From positions 9,052,001-9,116,000 of the forward strand of contig JBHGNT010000017.1 in the NCBI GenBank assembly GCA_043228905.1: 64,000 nt of DNA, read 5' to 3'. A program made the position numbers and the translations under genes. The notes beneath the pieces were generated by a model. It saw nothing but the letters and a program-made list of their open reading frames with translations. It ran no database searches and was not told the DNA's origin. Source of the DNA: Azolla caroliniana (lineage: Eukaryota > Polypodiophyta). Positions 20,575-33,604 of the stretch are shown here, in pieces. Positions within the stretch are counted from its first letter, which is position 1. Every line of letters begins with the position of its first letter.

Positions 20575-23500
20575 CCACCAACTCCATCTCTTTACAAAAA
20601 GAAACAAATCTCACTTACCATTAGTATCTGCAAAACAATGAAATGCCTAATGTGACAAACCATCTAAGTTTTTTACCACATAATTGAGGAACAAGGTCAA
20701 TTGGGGATGACGGTTTTGTGTGTGCCAACAAATCGTTTATTTGTTGGATCAAATAAAGCTTGTTGCATTGAATATAATTTGTTATATAATTATTCCATAG
20801 GAGATGGCACTCTATATGTGGAGGCAGTCAAAATCGAACATTTAATTGGAGCAATAAAAGGTTTGTATTAAGTGCATGCATTATTGTGTTTTTTGTTCTC
20901 AATCATCGATTCATGAGTAATCCCTTTCATATAATCTTAGTTTAGTTTCATATGTTGATTGTGTGCAATAAATCCCTTTCATACACAAGTGTGCACGCAC
21001 ATGATTGGGTGATGTTTTTTATTTACCTCTTTTTCCAAGTTCATTAAAATTTTGTTTGTCAATGTAGATGAAAAGTAATATACAAACTTTGAATTTGAGC
21101 ATACTACAACCAATATCATAGTTATTGTCATGAATCATGATACCACAAGCTAAATAGTGAGTTGTGAGTTATGAGTTATTCTATCATTTAAAAGCATGAT
21201 AAACTCTTTGAGAATCATAAGGTCTAAGTTGGATGTAGGCATGGATAATGTGAAATAAACCTTATTAGCGAGGATTAGTTGGTGGGACCGTTTATGTAGT
21301 CAATTATTGTTTGGTTATACTTTTATTCCAAGTGAGTGGGTTGTTCATTTTATCAAACGGCCATTTTTTGTCTTCTTTCTCTATCTTGCATCATCCATGC
21401 CCCAAATTTTGGAAGGTAGTCAATCAATAAACCATTAATTATAGAACTTATGCATAATAAGTCGCAACTTATATTGGTTTTCACTACCCTCATATGACTA
21501 AAATATACACAAATCTCATTCGTAACCTAGTTTTGAAACATGTGCAAGAAGTAGGTTTCATATTGTATGTGCATCATGCCAAATGACAAAGGCCATATTG
21601 AAACATCTTTTGTGAGTGACAAAGTATTTGGAATAGACCAACCCATTTGCATGACTACTAAAAAATAGAGGGTATTCCAATAAATTTGCATGTGAGTGGG
21701 TTGGGCATCATCATGTTCCATTGCTCATTGGTGTGGTATACTTTTCTAGATATTTGTACGATCATATATCTACAATGATTGGGCGAGTTATTAACTAGTT
21801 AGATGAAAATGAATCAGCTCGATCTCTCCCCAAATTTAGATTGTGTTACGAAAACTTCCTTTCAAATTTTGTTGCAATTTAAAAGGAAAATACCTCTATG
21901 CAAATGGTTTATCTAGATGAATGCATTCTTGTTTATGACATGAAAAAATGTCGTCATGATGTACTAGGCATACCCACACGTCCAATCTTATAAAAATATA
22001 TGATTATGTTCATAATCAAATGCACATTCTTATCACACCCTTTTTATTTCATGCATATTATTGTTTTCCCTAAGCCAACCATGTGCCAAATCCTCAAGAG
22101 TGTTATGTTACAACTTCGATTCATATTTGATTACAAAAAGCAGAAGCAAGTCATGAGAAAACAAACATCCGTTCAATGAATCTCTCTAAATTTGCAATTC
22201 TTTCATGTAACATAGAGTCATTCTCTTTTGGATAGAGAGATGTGCATATTCGATCTCAAATTTATTAATGGAGGATCCATTAGCTCAACAACCATTTGTC
22301 TTTTTCTTTTTTACATTGAAAAAGAAAACTTCATGATAAATATGAATAAGGACAGCCATCTAAATGGGTAACAACAATATATGGTTTCTCGTCACACAAA
22401 GTGCTACCAAAATTGACCTACAAAGGAATCATAACATAACTTGAAAGCACATCTCTTTAATGTCTCCTAAATAAAGATGTTTTACATTACGCGAGGTACT
22501 TGTCATATAAAACTAGGATCGTCCACCTCTTGAAATAGCAACTCACTCTTCATATCCATGCATCTGTACTACATACACATTAGCATTTATGCAGATGGAA
22601 TGCTAGGCATTAGGAGAAGAAGAAGAAAAGAAGAAGAAAAAAATTTAGGTTGTTTTGATGAAAATAATGAGAACATATCTGAAATATGTTGAGAGAAAGG
22701 GTAGAAATATGCATCTAGAGCAAGGACATAAAGGAGGATATATTCTATGGTGCGATGAGACTCCTAATTAGCCACAATATGACAATTTAGCTTAACCCAT
22801 TGTTTTTTATAACTAACCCTAGATAACTAAATAAAATATTCAATATATAGTAATACTATTCGGGGAGCAAAAAGTTGTTGGCACACATACATTGGTTACA
22901 TTTGGTGGTCTTAGCTTGGGGAATAGTAAGTTTGGAAGAATTGGGAAAATACCACCAAGTTTTATTATTGCGATTGAGTATTATATTTTCTTAGGGAAGT
23001 AGCCTCATAAGATTGAGCATAAGTGAACTTACTTGGAAGTGGACAATGTTAACAACATTTCCATTCTTTATTTAAAGACCGCCATACATCAACTCTAGTA
23101 TGGAGAATACCTACATGTTCAATATTTCACACCAACATGTTCTTTTCTAAAGGGTGAAAGATGAAAGGAGGATTTGGTACTACCATATGACTGAAGCAAT
23201 TGTTATAGTTACTATTTATAGGGGAAAGTTGATTGGGTTATGTTGACTTTTAGACACTCCTATTATTAGCTTGACATACAAATAGCTAATATTTTACTAC
23301 ATAATCACAAATACACAAGCATATGACAAAAGTGCTACCAAGTGGACGCATTATATCACCACTCCCTCGGACACAAGAATGTCAGGTGAAAACCTACAAA
23401 GAGAATTTTTACAACATGACAAACATTTATCGCAAATGTATCTCATGAGCATATACACACGGGTCGAGAAAAAACATGTATGCTTCCAAAAGTATAAGGG

Positions 23501-24238
23501 AGGAGAGGGTCTTTACACATCATCATTTTGCATGTGGAGATTGAAAAGGTGGGAGTGGTTAGCCAAAATGGGTTAGCGAACATTGTGGAGTGGTTATCCA
23601 TAAAGCCCTTTGGACAAAGATAATGGCAAAGTGTATAAGAAGTGATGAATGAGTAATTGAGGATAGCTACAATGTGATGGTCAGGCATAAGATCGTAAAC
23701 CCCACTTTGCATGATAGCATGCATTGCCAAGTAAACATGATTGCCGAGGAATATCCGAATGAAAGAGCATTGCACTAGCCTCACAACTTACGATTGTTCA
23801 TATATGTATATGTATATGTATATGTATGTATGTATGTATATGGTATTATTGGTCTACATATATGTATATGTATATGGTATTATTGGTATATATGTATTAT
23901 GTATATGTATGTACTGTGTACATATGTATATGGTATATGTAGTTTTGGAGGAGAGAGGAGGGGTAATTTATTTGCCGGATTATTACTCGGAAACAAAACC
24001 AGACAACATAATTTGTTTGGTAAAAAAAAAAAAACAAAAAAAGCAAAACGAAAAGATTAGAAAAAGCGAAAAACAAATACAATATATATATATATATAAA
24101 TGTACATGTTTAGAAATATCTAAAGGGATCAGAAAAGCAGAGAGAGATGGTGATGGTGATGGTGATGGCGATGGCGAACATGATGATGACGATGATGCAG
24201 AGAAAACAGGGCTATGGATATATACATCTATGATTTTC
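20575..24238. other. AT-rich intergenic region, no recognisable gene
   Basis: About 3.7 kb with only short random open frames and no TE domain I can recognise. A purine-rich stretch lies at 22615-22645. Simple repeats of TATG/TATA type occupy 23795-23945 and a GATGGT run lies at about 24145-24200. Confidence 0.6.
23795..23945. repeat. TATG/TATA microsatellite cluster
   Basis: Imperfect TATGTATA and TATG repeats with two near-copies of a GGTATTATTGGT segment, typical of slippage-prone intergenic DNA. Confidence 0.85.
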
Positions 24239-24627
24239 CTTATATATATATAACTTTTAAATATATATGTATATTTCTAGTTTCTTTATGATAGAGCTCT
24301 CCGGCTATGGCGATTCCCATTCAATACACCTTTTTTGTTTTCTTTTCTTTGATAGAAGACCGCCCAGAAAATTAATATCAGAAGTTAATTAGGGTTTGCC
24401 TCCCCTCTCTGTCTCTCTCTTTCTTCCTCCCTCAGTTTTTCTTTTCTTTCCTTTCTGATATGGGTCCGGAACAGATACACAGCGAATATAACTTAAACGC
24501 CATGGTATTTCTTTCCTATGTTTAGATTGTCACTGTTCGAAGAGAAACAGAAAGAAAATACAGGCGGTAAACAACAAAAGCAAATTAGGGTTTTGCTGGA
24601 TTAGGAATTCCCGGGAGGATTGGAGAG
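24239..24627 (+). promoter_or_regulatory. Putative promoter and 5' leader of the RING E3 gene
   Basis: TATATA-rich runs at about 24239-24275 precede a pyrimidine-rich tract (about 24395-24460) typical of plant 5' leaders, then the first exon. The TATA assignment is weak because the region is TATA-rich throughout. Confidence 0.35.
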
Positions 24628-27488
24628 ATGTTATTGCTTGGTATGCGAAGAGGGAAGTCTTTCAAAGAATCTCTCAAATGTTTGGAAGCAGACATACAGC
24701 ACGCCAACACTCTGTGAGTTACTTTCTTGCATCTTTGCACTTCCAGCTCTACTGTTTTTCTTCTCTTAAAAAAACTCTTAGTATTTCTACCGTTTTCTTC
24801 CTGATTTTCTTCTCTAAAACATAGTTTTCCCCTTAATTTTCTTCTTCTTCTCTCACATTCTAGTATCTCTATCGTTCTTTGTCCTTTTCCCTCTCTAAAT
24901 TTCTAGGATTTCGGTTTCCCCATTTTTTTTTTTGTCTCTTTTTTTCCTTCCAGATTTCTTTTAATATTCGTTCTCAAAATTATTATATATCTATCTATCG
25001 ATCTTTCCATTGAAATTTTAAACAAATGTTGATTTGTGTTTAATACTATCTCTACATTCTAGCGTTCTGTTTGATTTGTAATGCTAAATTTGAATTAAGG
25101 TTTCTTTTTATGCTTGCTTTCGTGAAAGCAATACCTCTGTTTTGTATTTTTGGCAATGGAGTAATTCAACTAGGTTGCACATGTGTTTTAGCTAGTAGTC
25201 GTTACTGTGATGGTATGCGTCAGACCCATATTTTTATTTGTAACTATGAAATCTGACCCAACCCCCTGTCATTTACGGTTTGATAAATGCTGTCATATAT
25301 GCATAGTTGACAGTAAAGAAGGAACAGGGAAAGTCTGACAATGGACGAACCACAATTCCTTGGCCTAAAACTAGCAATGAGAAAAAGGAAGATTATTCGT
25401 CAGATGTGCATACAAGAACATGTCCATGAGTTAGCTACTTTAAGATTTAATTATTCACAATTGGTACAATCTAATTTAAATCCACATAGAACAAGCTAAT
25501 GTTAGCCTTGGAATGTTGAGGGTATAGATCAGAGTAATTCAAGCAAAGGTTATTTTCTACAAAACAGGAGAGACAGCCACCCCACATTGTGTTGGACAGA
25601 ACATGTTAAAGTTTATAGATGGAAGAATATTTCAAGAAAAGAGGGATAAATATAAAACTTGTTAAAACTATAGATACAAGAATATTGCTAGAAAAGATGG
25701 ACAGTTCTACAAACAGAGGGATGCTCACAGAGAAACTGCTATTCTGCGTTTCGTTGGACAGAAACATGTTAAAGTATTAGCTGTAAGAACATAGCTGTGT
25801 TTCAATGGATATTTCTAGAACGTGCTGAGGTGACAGATACAAGAACATTGCTAGAAAATATTGATATTTCTAGAAAAAGAAGGGTGCCTATTCTTCATTT
25901 CATTGTTAGAAATATGCATATGAAATGCTTGTTTTGTGCAAACTTTTGATTCAAGCTACAAATATGTAAAATGATTGGCAATTCAAAGGACGACAAACAG
26001 TGAGACTGTTTGTGAGATGAGGAAGATCTGAAAGAAGCAGAGGTTTTTGGCGGAAATTAGGTGTGTAGGAAGGGCAAGGGAATAATTGTGAGGCCATATG
26101 CCGAGTTTTTAATGGTCTCTATACATTTGCAAGTTGTTCATGGTATTCTGCTTTGCTTGTTTTTGTCACAATCTGCGGTTCTTCAGCATAACATGAATGT
26201 AGTCCAATTTATTTCATGTACAGAGCCTTGGAGTTCCCAAGGGATTATGATGGAGCATGCTTGCAAATGAGGCTTTCATACAGTCCAGCAGCCCATTTTT
26301 TCTTGTTTTTGGTTCGCTGGGCTAACTGTAGTTTAGCTGGTGCACTCGGTCTCCTTCGCATCCTCATTTATAAGGTTACCATTGCTTTCTGAAATACCAT
26401 AAAAATCGGTTTGGCTACACTGTAATGATATTGGAATCTTTACACACATTTTAGGTTTATAAAGATGGAACAACTACAATGTCAACATATGAAAGGAAAT
26501 CTACCATTCGAGAATTTTATGGTATTTTACTTCATATATTTTTCTATTGATTATGGTATTGTTCGTTATAATTCTACAATCAGATATTGTACTCTGCAGC
26601 CTATATTTTACCTTCATTGCAACAATTGCAAGGAGGTATAACTGAGGTGGAAGACTTGAAACAGAAAGTTATCTGCATAGACAGGTGTAAGAAAAGGTCT
26701 GAGGATGTGAAGCCAGATTTAGATCTGGAATGGGAGCAGGAATGTGGCATTTGTATGGAAAACAATACCAAAGTCGTCTTGCCTGACTGCAATCATGCAA
26801 TGTGCCTCAAATGCTTCCGGGATTGGTGAGTGAAAGAAGATTAAAATTTAACGGGTTTTTAGATTGTTATCCATAACATCCATGCATCCTTTGTATATGA
26901 TATATGTATGTATGGATATGTACACATGGGTGCATATGTATGTATACTTTGATGTATATATGTAAGTATATGTATGCACGGACACACATGCACAACACAT
27001 ACAGAGACATACACATGCAGATTATAGACATATATATGCATGTATGTATCTAATATGCATGATGTATGTATGCGCACATAGACATCCATCTATCCATCCT
27101 TCTATCTACAAACATAGTTAAAGCCGGTTTATATGATTGTGTCAAGTAATCTACATGGCTATGATCAAGAAAACGATTCAAATGTAGTAATGAGCTAATC
27201 TCCAAAATGTCCTCTTCTACTGTTCAATTTTTGTGTCTTCAGATAATTTAAAATGGTCAAATTTTTGAATGGTACAGGCACTCTCGATCTCAATCATGCC
27301 CCTTCTGTCGGGATAGCTTGAAGCGAGTGAGTTCGAGGGATCTTTGGGTATACACAGAGTTGTGTGAGGTCCAGGACACTGCCACTCTTACAAAAGAGAA
27401 TCTTAAGAGGCTTTTCACATACATCGATAAGTTGCCGCTCTTGGTATCTGAAAGTGTTTTTGCAGTATATGATTCACACTTGAAGTAG
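24628..27488 (+). CDS. AIRP2: AIRP2-like RING E3 ubiquitin ligase, five exons, 246 aa
   Basis: Intact nuclear gene. Exons: 24628-24713, 26224-26374, 26455-26521, 26600-26825, 27278-27488; all introns are GT-AG and phases join correctly (741 nt including the stop). The protein matches the Arabidopsis AIRP2 type over its whole length: KSFKESLKCLEADIQHANTL, then DYDGACLQMRLSYSPAAHF, LAGALGLLRILIYKVYKDG, TMSTYERKSTIREFYAYILP. The C3HC4 RING is CGICMENNTKVVLPDCNHAM, CLKC, then CPFC, split by intron 4. It ends in FTYIDKLPLLVSESVFAVYD. AIRP2 is a cytosolic RING-HC E3 acting positively in abscisic-acid and drought responses in Arabidopsis; the role here is inferred. Intron 1 is long (1510 bp). Translation could begin at the second ATG (24643, MRRGKSFK), as in Arabidopsis. 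This is the only gene in the window that looks functional. Confidence 0.93.
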
Positions 27489-30026
27489 TAGTGGTGGCCC
27501 TGCTTGTAGATAAAAAATTGTATTAAAAAACATTCAGTCAGCCATATGATTAAAATGTACATATTAATATGTGACTGGCTGATATATGATCATGTTTGAG
27601 GTTTCAGAGGTTTCGGCATTCATTCTTAAGACAGGCAGACATGAGAAATCAAGGGAGTATTTACATCTGAATGGGACTTGATAAGTCTTACCTCTTTTGT
27701 AGTTTGGAGAAAACTCGAATTTCATACTGGGTGTGCACGAGCTCATAAATATGAGAAGGCCACTAAGTATTGATATAGGAGTTTGTAGATCCACAACATG
27801 TTTGTATTTTTGGGTTTGGTGTGATCTTGATGATATGGTTCAAATAAGAACTGATATATCAAAAAACTGAAATTGTATTGCATGTCTAAAAGTAGTGTTA
27901 CATATTTGTAGTGTTAGTGTCTCATCGTTCTTCCAAATTGTTACAGTTATCCCTAAATAAAACAAATTGCACTCAATGAAATGTTGTGTGCGTAATTTGT
28001 ACAGATACTGACAAGTTCTTTAAGAGGCCCATCTAGCAATGGATCAACAGAAAAATAGTGATTCATAATCTGCATTGTTTTTTTCCAATGCCGACTGTTG
28101 GATCTTAATTTCATTATTATTAAAGAGAATTGTGAAGCATTGCTAGATTTGTTGGAGGGGTGACTTGATGCGTGATTAGGAAGAAATATTAGATGAAGTG
28201 TATGTTCTTGCACAAATTGTTTGCATTGAACACGGTTTCTGATGATTTGTTTTACCAGATGTGTTATATAGGATGATAGGCTTCCCTGTTATTTCGATTG
28301 TACTCATGAAGGATAAAAATCAGGATTGATGATAATGAATCTGTTCTGTACAGTGTCAATGAAATCCTTCATGAGTTATGGTATTATTTAATGCATTATT
28401 TCTAAATAATGCTCTCGACAATTGTTAGTACTATTTTCAATGTTGTCAAATAGTGTGCGACTATATAGAGCTAATAACAATGTAGTCATGTGCTCTACTA
28501 TATGATATGTCAAAAACTATTGCATGGCTCTATTTGCTTTCCTCAACAACGTTGTTATTTTTTATTTGTGTTTGAATCCATATCCTTGTAACAACCTTTG
28601 ATGATGCATGAATATATAAGGATTCTATGCTTGACATGCTCATTGATTATTGCTCTATGTTTTAGATGGCTGATTCTGTCCAATGTCAAATCAAACATTT
28701 CTATGCCTAACTTTGTCATCGATAAACTGTAGTAGTTTGTGTACATAAATCCCATGTTTAGGACTACAACAAAGACAACCTATTTTGTAAGGAGGTAACA
28801 CAAAAATATTTGAGCTACATAACTAGGTTCGATAAAAACACATTTACCATATGTTTTAAATGGGAATGTTTTAAATCCAAGAATAAATTAGCAAAAAACA
28901 TACTCTTGCCATTAGGAGGGATTAAACCATCAATAAATGCATAAAAAAATACATCATGCTAAGCATCGATTTTACATGAACAATATTAGTGAGAGGCAGC
29001 AAAATGCAACTATAGCATACATGAATGATAATCAGAGACCCCGTAGTTCGTAGTACATGAAATCATGTAGTCCATAATAGTTCATTGGGACTAAGGAACT
29101 TTGACAAAACAAATATCCGTATTTAAAATGGAAGTTAGGAATCTTATCTTCTAGATAGTGGAACTTCTCTTTTTGAACATTTTGTGACAAACCAGGGGAT
29201 TATTTTAAAGGCCCTCTCATTTGAAATGTGGGGAAAACACAGTTGTTTATTTTCCTTTATGTATGGGGTTGTTAATTTTATGATAGCGACAATATAGACA
29301 AACCTGTTTGTCTCTATATAAACTTAAATAACCAGATTCAAATTAAGAACAGATGGAAATCCTTTCAATCTTACCTTGAATGAATATGTACTCAAGGATG
29401 TCTAGATTTCCTTTATAGGAACCAAATTTGGAGAACCATCTCAAATGCCCATTTATTGGACACAAGCATTGAGCCAAATCAGCACATAAACCCTGATGCG
29501 GTGCCATTGTTTCCTTGGAAAAAACTTTAAAATTGATCAACACGTGATTGAGTTGATTTCTCACATTTCTTAGATTTTTCTTACATAATTCAGTTTTAAT
29601 TGTTCTATTTGATAATATCCTTTCTTGACATTAGATGTTGTCATCCTTGTTGGATTATGCTTGAAAATTTAGAATCCCTATGTAATCTTATTGTTAAAGG
29701 TTGTATAACACAAATCCAAGAGATTTAGGTTCAAGTTTCTTACCATTTTCATAGTTCTCAAGTTCCACACAAGTTAGTTACAAATTGTCATTTAAGTAAC
29801 CAAAGTTTCACATTGGGATTATGTGTCATTATTGTGACTTTTTGTAAACCATGCGACAAGTTATATAATCAATATCTTGAACCTAAGTTTCACATTGGGG
29901 GATCACTATTGTGACGTAATGCAAATATCCCTTGACCATATGACAAGTTAGATTTCTTGGATAACATGATGTCTACACACATAAATGAGATGCCACTTCA
30001 TTTAGACCTTCCGTCACATTCACATA
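27489..30026. other. AT-rich region downstream of the RING E3 gene, no gene seen
   Basis: Contains the 3' flank of the E3 gene and 2.5 kb without coding signal. A short tRNA-like stretch at about 29691-29738 (GGTTCAAGTTT B-box-like) resembles modules in the LTRs; it is too degenerate to be a tRNA gene. The block ends at the E LTR, preceded by ACATA (30022-30026). Confidence 0.55.
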
Positions 30027-30074
30027 TGTAAAGAATTGGATATGATTTTGTGCATGGAAAGACGTGTGTGTGCG

Positions 30075-30150
<76 letters not shown>

Positions 30151-30433
30151 AATGTATATAGAAAACAAGAAATCTATATTAACAAGACGCAAGAGTGAAC
30201 CAACAGTTACAAAGAGGAGGAGAAGGTGCTTATGTAGTCACCTTCTCTCTATGTTCTCTCACTACAACCACCACTTAGAAAAGAGGTGGAGACTTAACGA
30301 CCTACTAAATATATGTCATAGGACTTAACTTCTATGATACTTAGTTTATGATACAAGGAGGTGGGATGTTCGCACACTTGGGTATTCCAAAGGTGTGTTC
30401 CCACACTAAGGAAGTTGAGTTTGATTCTCAACA
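30027..30433 (-). repeat. E 3' LTR, 407 bp, with long GA repeat
   Basis: Minus strand begins TGTTGAGAATCAAACTCAAC at 30433 and ends in CA at 30027. It contains an uninterrupted GA run at about 30077-30149 near the LTR 3' end. Matches 49115-49215 plus 50406-50678. Confidence 0.9.
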
Positions 30434-32031
30434 CGCCCCTTCAAACGCAACTTTTGGTTGCCGAATAGTTGGTTCGGATTGGTCTTTGGGTCGGCTCCAA
30501 CGTTGTTCAGTTTGGTTGGATCGGGTCTTACTCTATACTCCCCCTCAAGCTCGGGTGGTTGGTGGTCGAGAGATCTAGGTTTGTCGTGAACTGCCGTAGC
30601 TTGTCGACTCCGAGAGCCTTCGTGAAAATGTCGGTCGCTTGGAGGTTCGCACTGATGTGTTGAAGGTCGACATCTCCGGCTAAGACACGTTCTCGGGTGA
30701 AGTGATAGTGCACCTCAATGTGCTTAGTCCGAGCATGAAAGACTGGGTTCTGAACCAGATGAATGCTACTCATGTTGTCATAGTAAAGGAGAATTGGATC
30801 TGTGATGGGAACAACCAGATCCTTCAAGATTCGTTTCAACCAAACGACTTCACATGTAGCCACTACCACGCCCTTGTATTTGGCCTCTGTGCTCGACAAT
30901 GCGACTGTCGACTGCTTCTTACTGTTCCACGATATGGCTCCACTACCAAGGGAAAAGACAAATCTTGATGTTGATCGTCTGTCGGCTTTGTAGCCGGCCC
31001 ACTCGACATCGGTGTACCCTTCGAGTTGATTCGGTGTGGCCGCGTCGTATTGGATGTCGCAATCCAACGTACCGCTTACATAGCGTAACACTCGCTTAAT
31101 ACAGTCATTGTCTGCATAAACTGGCTAAGGAGGCCAACTGGATAACTGAGGTCGGGTCGGGTAATGGTGAGGTAGATCAGGCTTCTGATGAGCTGTCGAT
31201 AGTCAGTTGGCTCACACTCCTTTGTACTGGAGTTGACATCCAATTTTAGATTTCGATCGAGGGGGGTAGCAATGAGCTTACACTCTATCATCCCAAACTT
31301 GAAGAGCAGATTGAGGATATGGTGTAGTTGGAAGATCATGATGCCCGCAGGAGTTCGAATTACTTCTATACCTATCTGAAAGTAATGTAGCTCCTTCAAG
31401 TCTTTCATTTCGAATCGGCCGGAGAGTAATTTCTTAATGTGCTGTCCTCTAATGTCCAAGTCATCCACATAAATTATGATGAATAGCTGTCCTCTGGAGT
31501 CATTCCGGATGAATAGAGAATTGCCGGACTTGGACATTTTGAAGCTGATTTGGTGAAGATAGTGGGTTATCTTCGAATGCCATGCTCTAGGTGCTTGCTA
31601 GAGACCGTAGAGAGGCTTTTAGAGTCGGTAGAGAGTAGTCGGATGTGTACTCGACTTGAATCCAGGTGGTTGTACCATGTACACCTTCTCATCTAATTCG
31701 CCTTGGAGAAAGGCGTTCTTGCCGTCCATCTAATGGAGGTGCCACCCTTTTGCTGCTGCAAGCGATCATGGTTCGGATGGTAGTCATCCTTTCCACTGGG
31801 GCAAAGGTCTCTTCATAATCGACCCCGTGTGTCTATGCATACCCTTTTACCACAAGCCGGGCCTTATACCAATTGACGGTGCCGTCGGCGTTGTGCTTCA
31901 CCCTCAAGAAATGTTTCCGGCTCTCGAATTGTCGCCACATTCATCATGAATGCATAATGATATGCCATGTAGTCATTGTAGCTGAATTGGATGGCCTTGT
32001 TCTTCTCTCGGGTGGATCGACGGAGTTGTTC
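30434..32031 (-). pseudogene. Copia E pol: reverse transcriptase and RNase H
   Basis: From right to left on the minus strand: decayed reverse transcriptase (31540-32031, recognisable by YKARLV-, TFAPVE- and LYGL-type remnants with several stops), then YVDD at 31460-31471, FEMKDLKELHYFQIGIEVI, LIRSLIYLTITRPDLSYPVG, and RNase H ([60 protein letters not shown]). The RNase H frame is open for 187 codons. The polypurine tract precedes the LTR (TTGAAGGGGCG on the minus strand). Confidence 0.88.
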
Positions 32032-32036
32032 GCTTG

Positions 32037-32486
32037 TGTTGAGAGATCAAGCTCAACTTAGTTTAGTTATTTAATCAACCATGTAACTTCGTAGTTACCT
32101 AGATAGAATCTAGTTATGAGTGTTGACTATAATGCCTTAAATAGGACCTTGTACTTAAGTGGGATATTCTAGATCCTCCACTCCTAAGTACATTTAATAT
32201 AGGACTTACACCTTAGTACCTATATTCTACTCACAAATGTGCACCTTTGCACATGAGATGTATATATACCTCATTGTGGGTATTTTTGTATTGGATGATA
32301 ATGATGATAATGCTAATTTAATATAGAGTTAATCATCCCCCATCTTGTGTTGTTCATAAGTGTTAACTTCCTCTCTCTCTCTTCCTCTCACACACATACA
32401 CATACATATCACTTAATCTTCCGCTTATCAACTAATCACATAATTAGGTACTAATTAACCCATAGTTAATCACCTAATTCTTAACA
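32037..32486 (+). repeat. D2 5' LTR, 450 bp
   Basis: Starts TGTTGAGAGATCAAGCTC, ends CTAATTCTTAACA, directly followed by the initiator-tRNA primer site. It contains the uninterrupted version of the TIR-element target (GTTGTTCATAAGTGTTAAC at about 32348). Confidence 0.92.
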
Positions 32487-32682
32487 TGGTATCAGAGCGT
32501 GTGGTTTAGCACATCTACTAAGCCCATCCACCTCTTCGTGATTGTGTGTTTGAAATGCCGACGACAAATTCTAGTTATTCGCTCCACTAAGCCCATCCGC
32601 CTCTTCGCTACCATAGTGCCACTACGTAGCACGAGTACGTGATCGAAGGAAGAAAAGAAAAACGTAAGACACTATAATCAAC

Positions 32683-33520
32683 ATGAACACACAAATGGGT
32701 AGCTCGCTCCCTAGTGAAAAGCTAGACCGGAGCAATTATTCATGTTGGGAGTACAAGATGATCCAATACCTCATCGGCCAAGGGTATTGGAGCTACATCA
32801 ACGACGCACAAGAAAATCGACCTGACTCAAAGAACGCCGACTACACAACATGGGAACAAGCGGCGAGTCGAGTCATGTATTGCTTGGCAACATGTGTCGA
32901 TGATCACATGCTTAGCCACATTTGAAAAGCCAAGACGCCTAAAGAGGCATGGGGGAACTTGAAGAAGATGTTCACTGCCAACACGATTGCTTGAAAGATT
33001 CAACTCCGACAAGAGTTGAACAACATTTGACAATAAGATATGTCTATGTCGGACTACACTGCCAAAATCAAGAGCATTTGCGACTCGCTTGGCTCCATCA
33101 ACATAAATGTCGATGAAGACGAGATGGTTCAAGCATGCTTGGGCGGCCTCACACAACAATTTGATCCATTATGGATGGCAATCTTGGTGAGGGAAAACCC
33201 TCCTTCGTTCTTCGACCTCCAATCAATGCTATTGGTCGAAGAGAACCACGTCTGAACCAATACGAAGACGTCGGAAGGCCAAATGTTCTTCTCAAGTTCA
33301 GACAGTGGCCGAGGATGAGGTCATGACGGTAGAAGAGGTCAGTTCGGCCCATCATACGAAGGGAACTCAAACCTTCACGGAAGCCATTGAGGAACCTTCA
33401 GAAGAAGGGGGAGCTTCCATGCCGAACAAGGTCGGAAAATGAGGCCCACAACTTGCAACTATTGTGGAAAAATCAGCCACCGCGAAGAGGAGTGCCGAAA
33501 AAGAAGAAGCGAGTCAGCTT
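32683..33520 (+). pseudogene. D2 gag, several premature stops
   Basis: UBN2-type copia gag: MNTQMGSSLPSEKLDRSNYS, YWSYINDAQENRPDS, WEQAASRVMYCLATCVDDHM, then a stop, KAKTPKEAWGNLKKMF, a stop, RQELNNI, stops, DMSMSDYTAKIKSICDSLG, MVQACLGGLTQQFDPLWMAI, SFFDLQSMLLVEENHV and a stop. A CCHC knuckle CNYCGKISHREEEC follows at about 33451-33495 in another frame. Most of the stops can arise from single C-to-T or G-to-A changes. Confidence 0.9.
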
Positions 33521-33604
33521 TGACAAGTCAACAACTCACGAAATTACGCCACCAACTCCGAATATAACGACTACGACGGACTATTCGTAATGAGGCATTG
33601 AACG

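Noticed and set aside
30050-30328. Open frame of alternating Arg-Glu, and its Leu-Ser counterpart at 15305-15796
   Set aside because: Produced by GA/CT dinucleotide repeats inside LTRs; no protein evidence.
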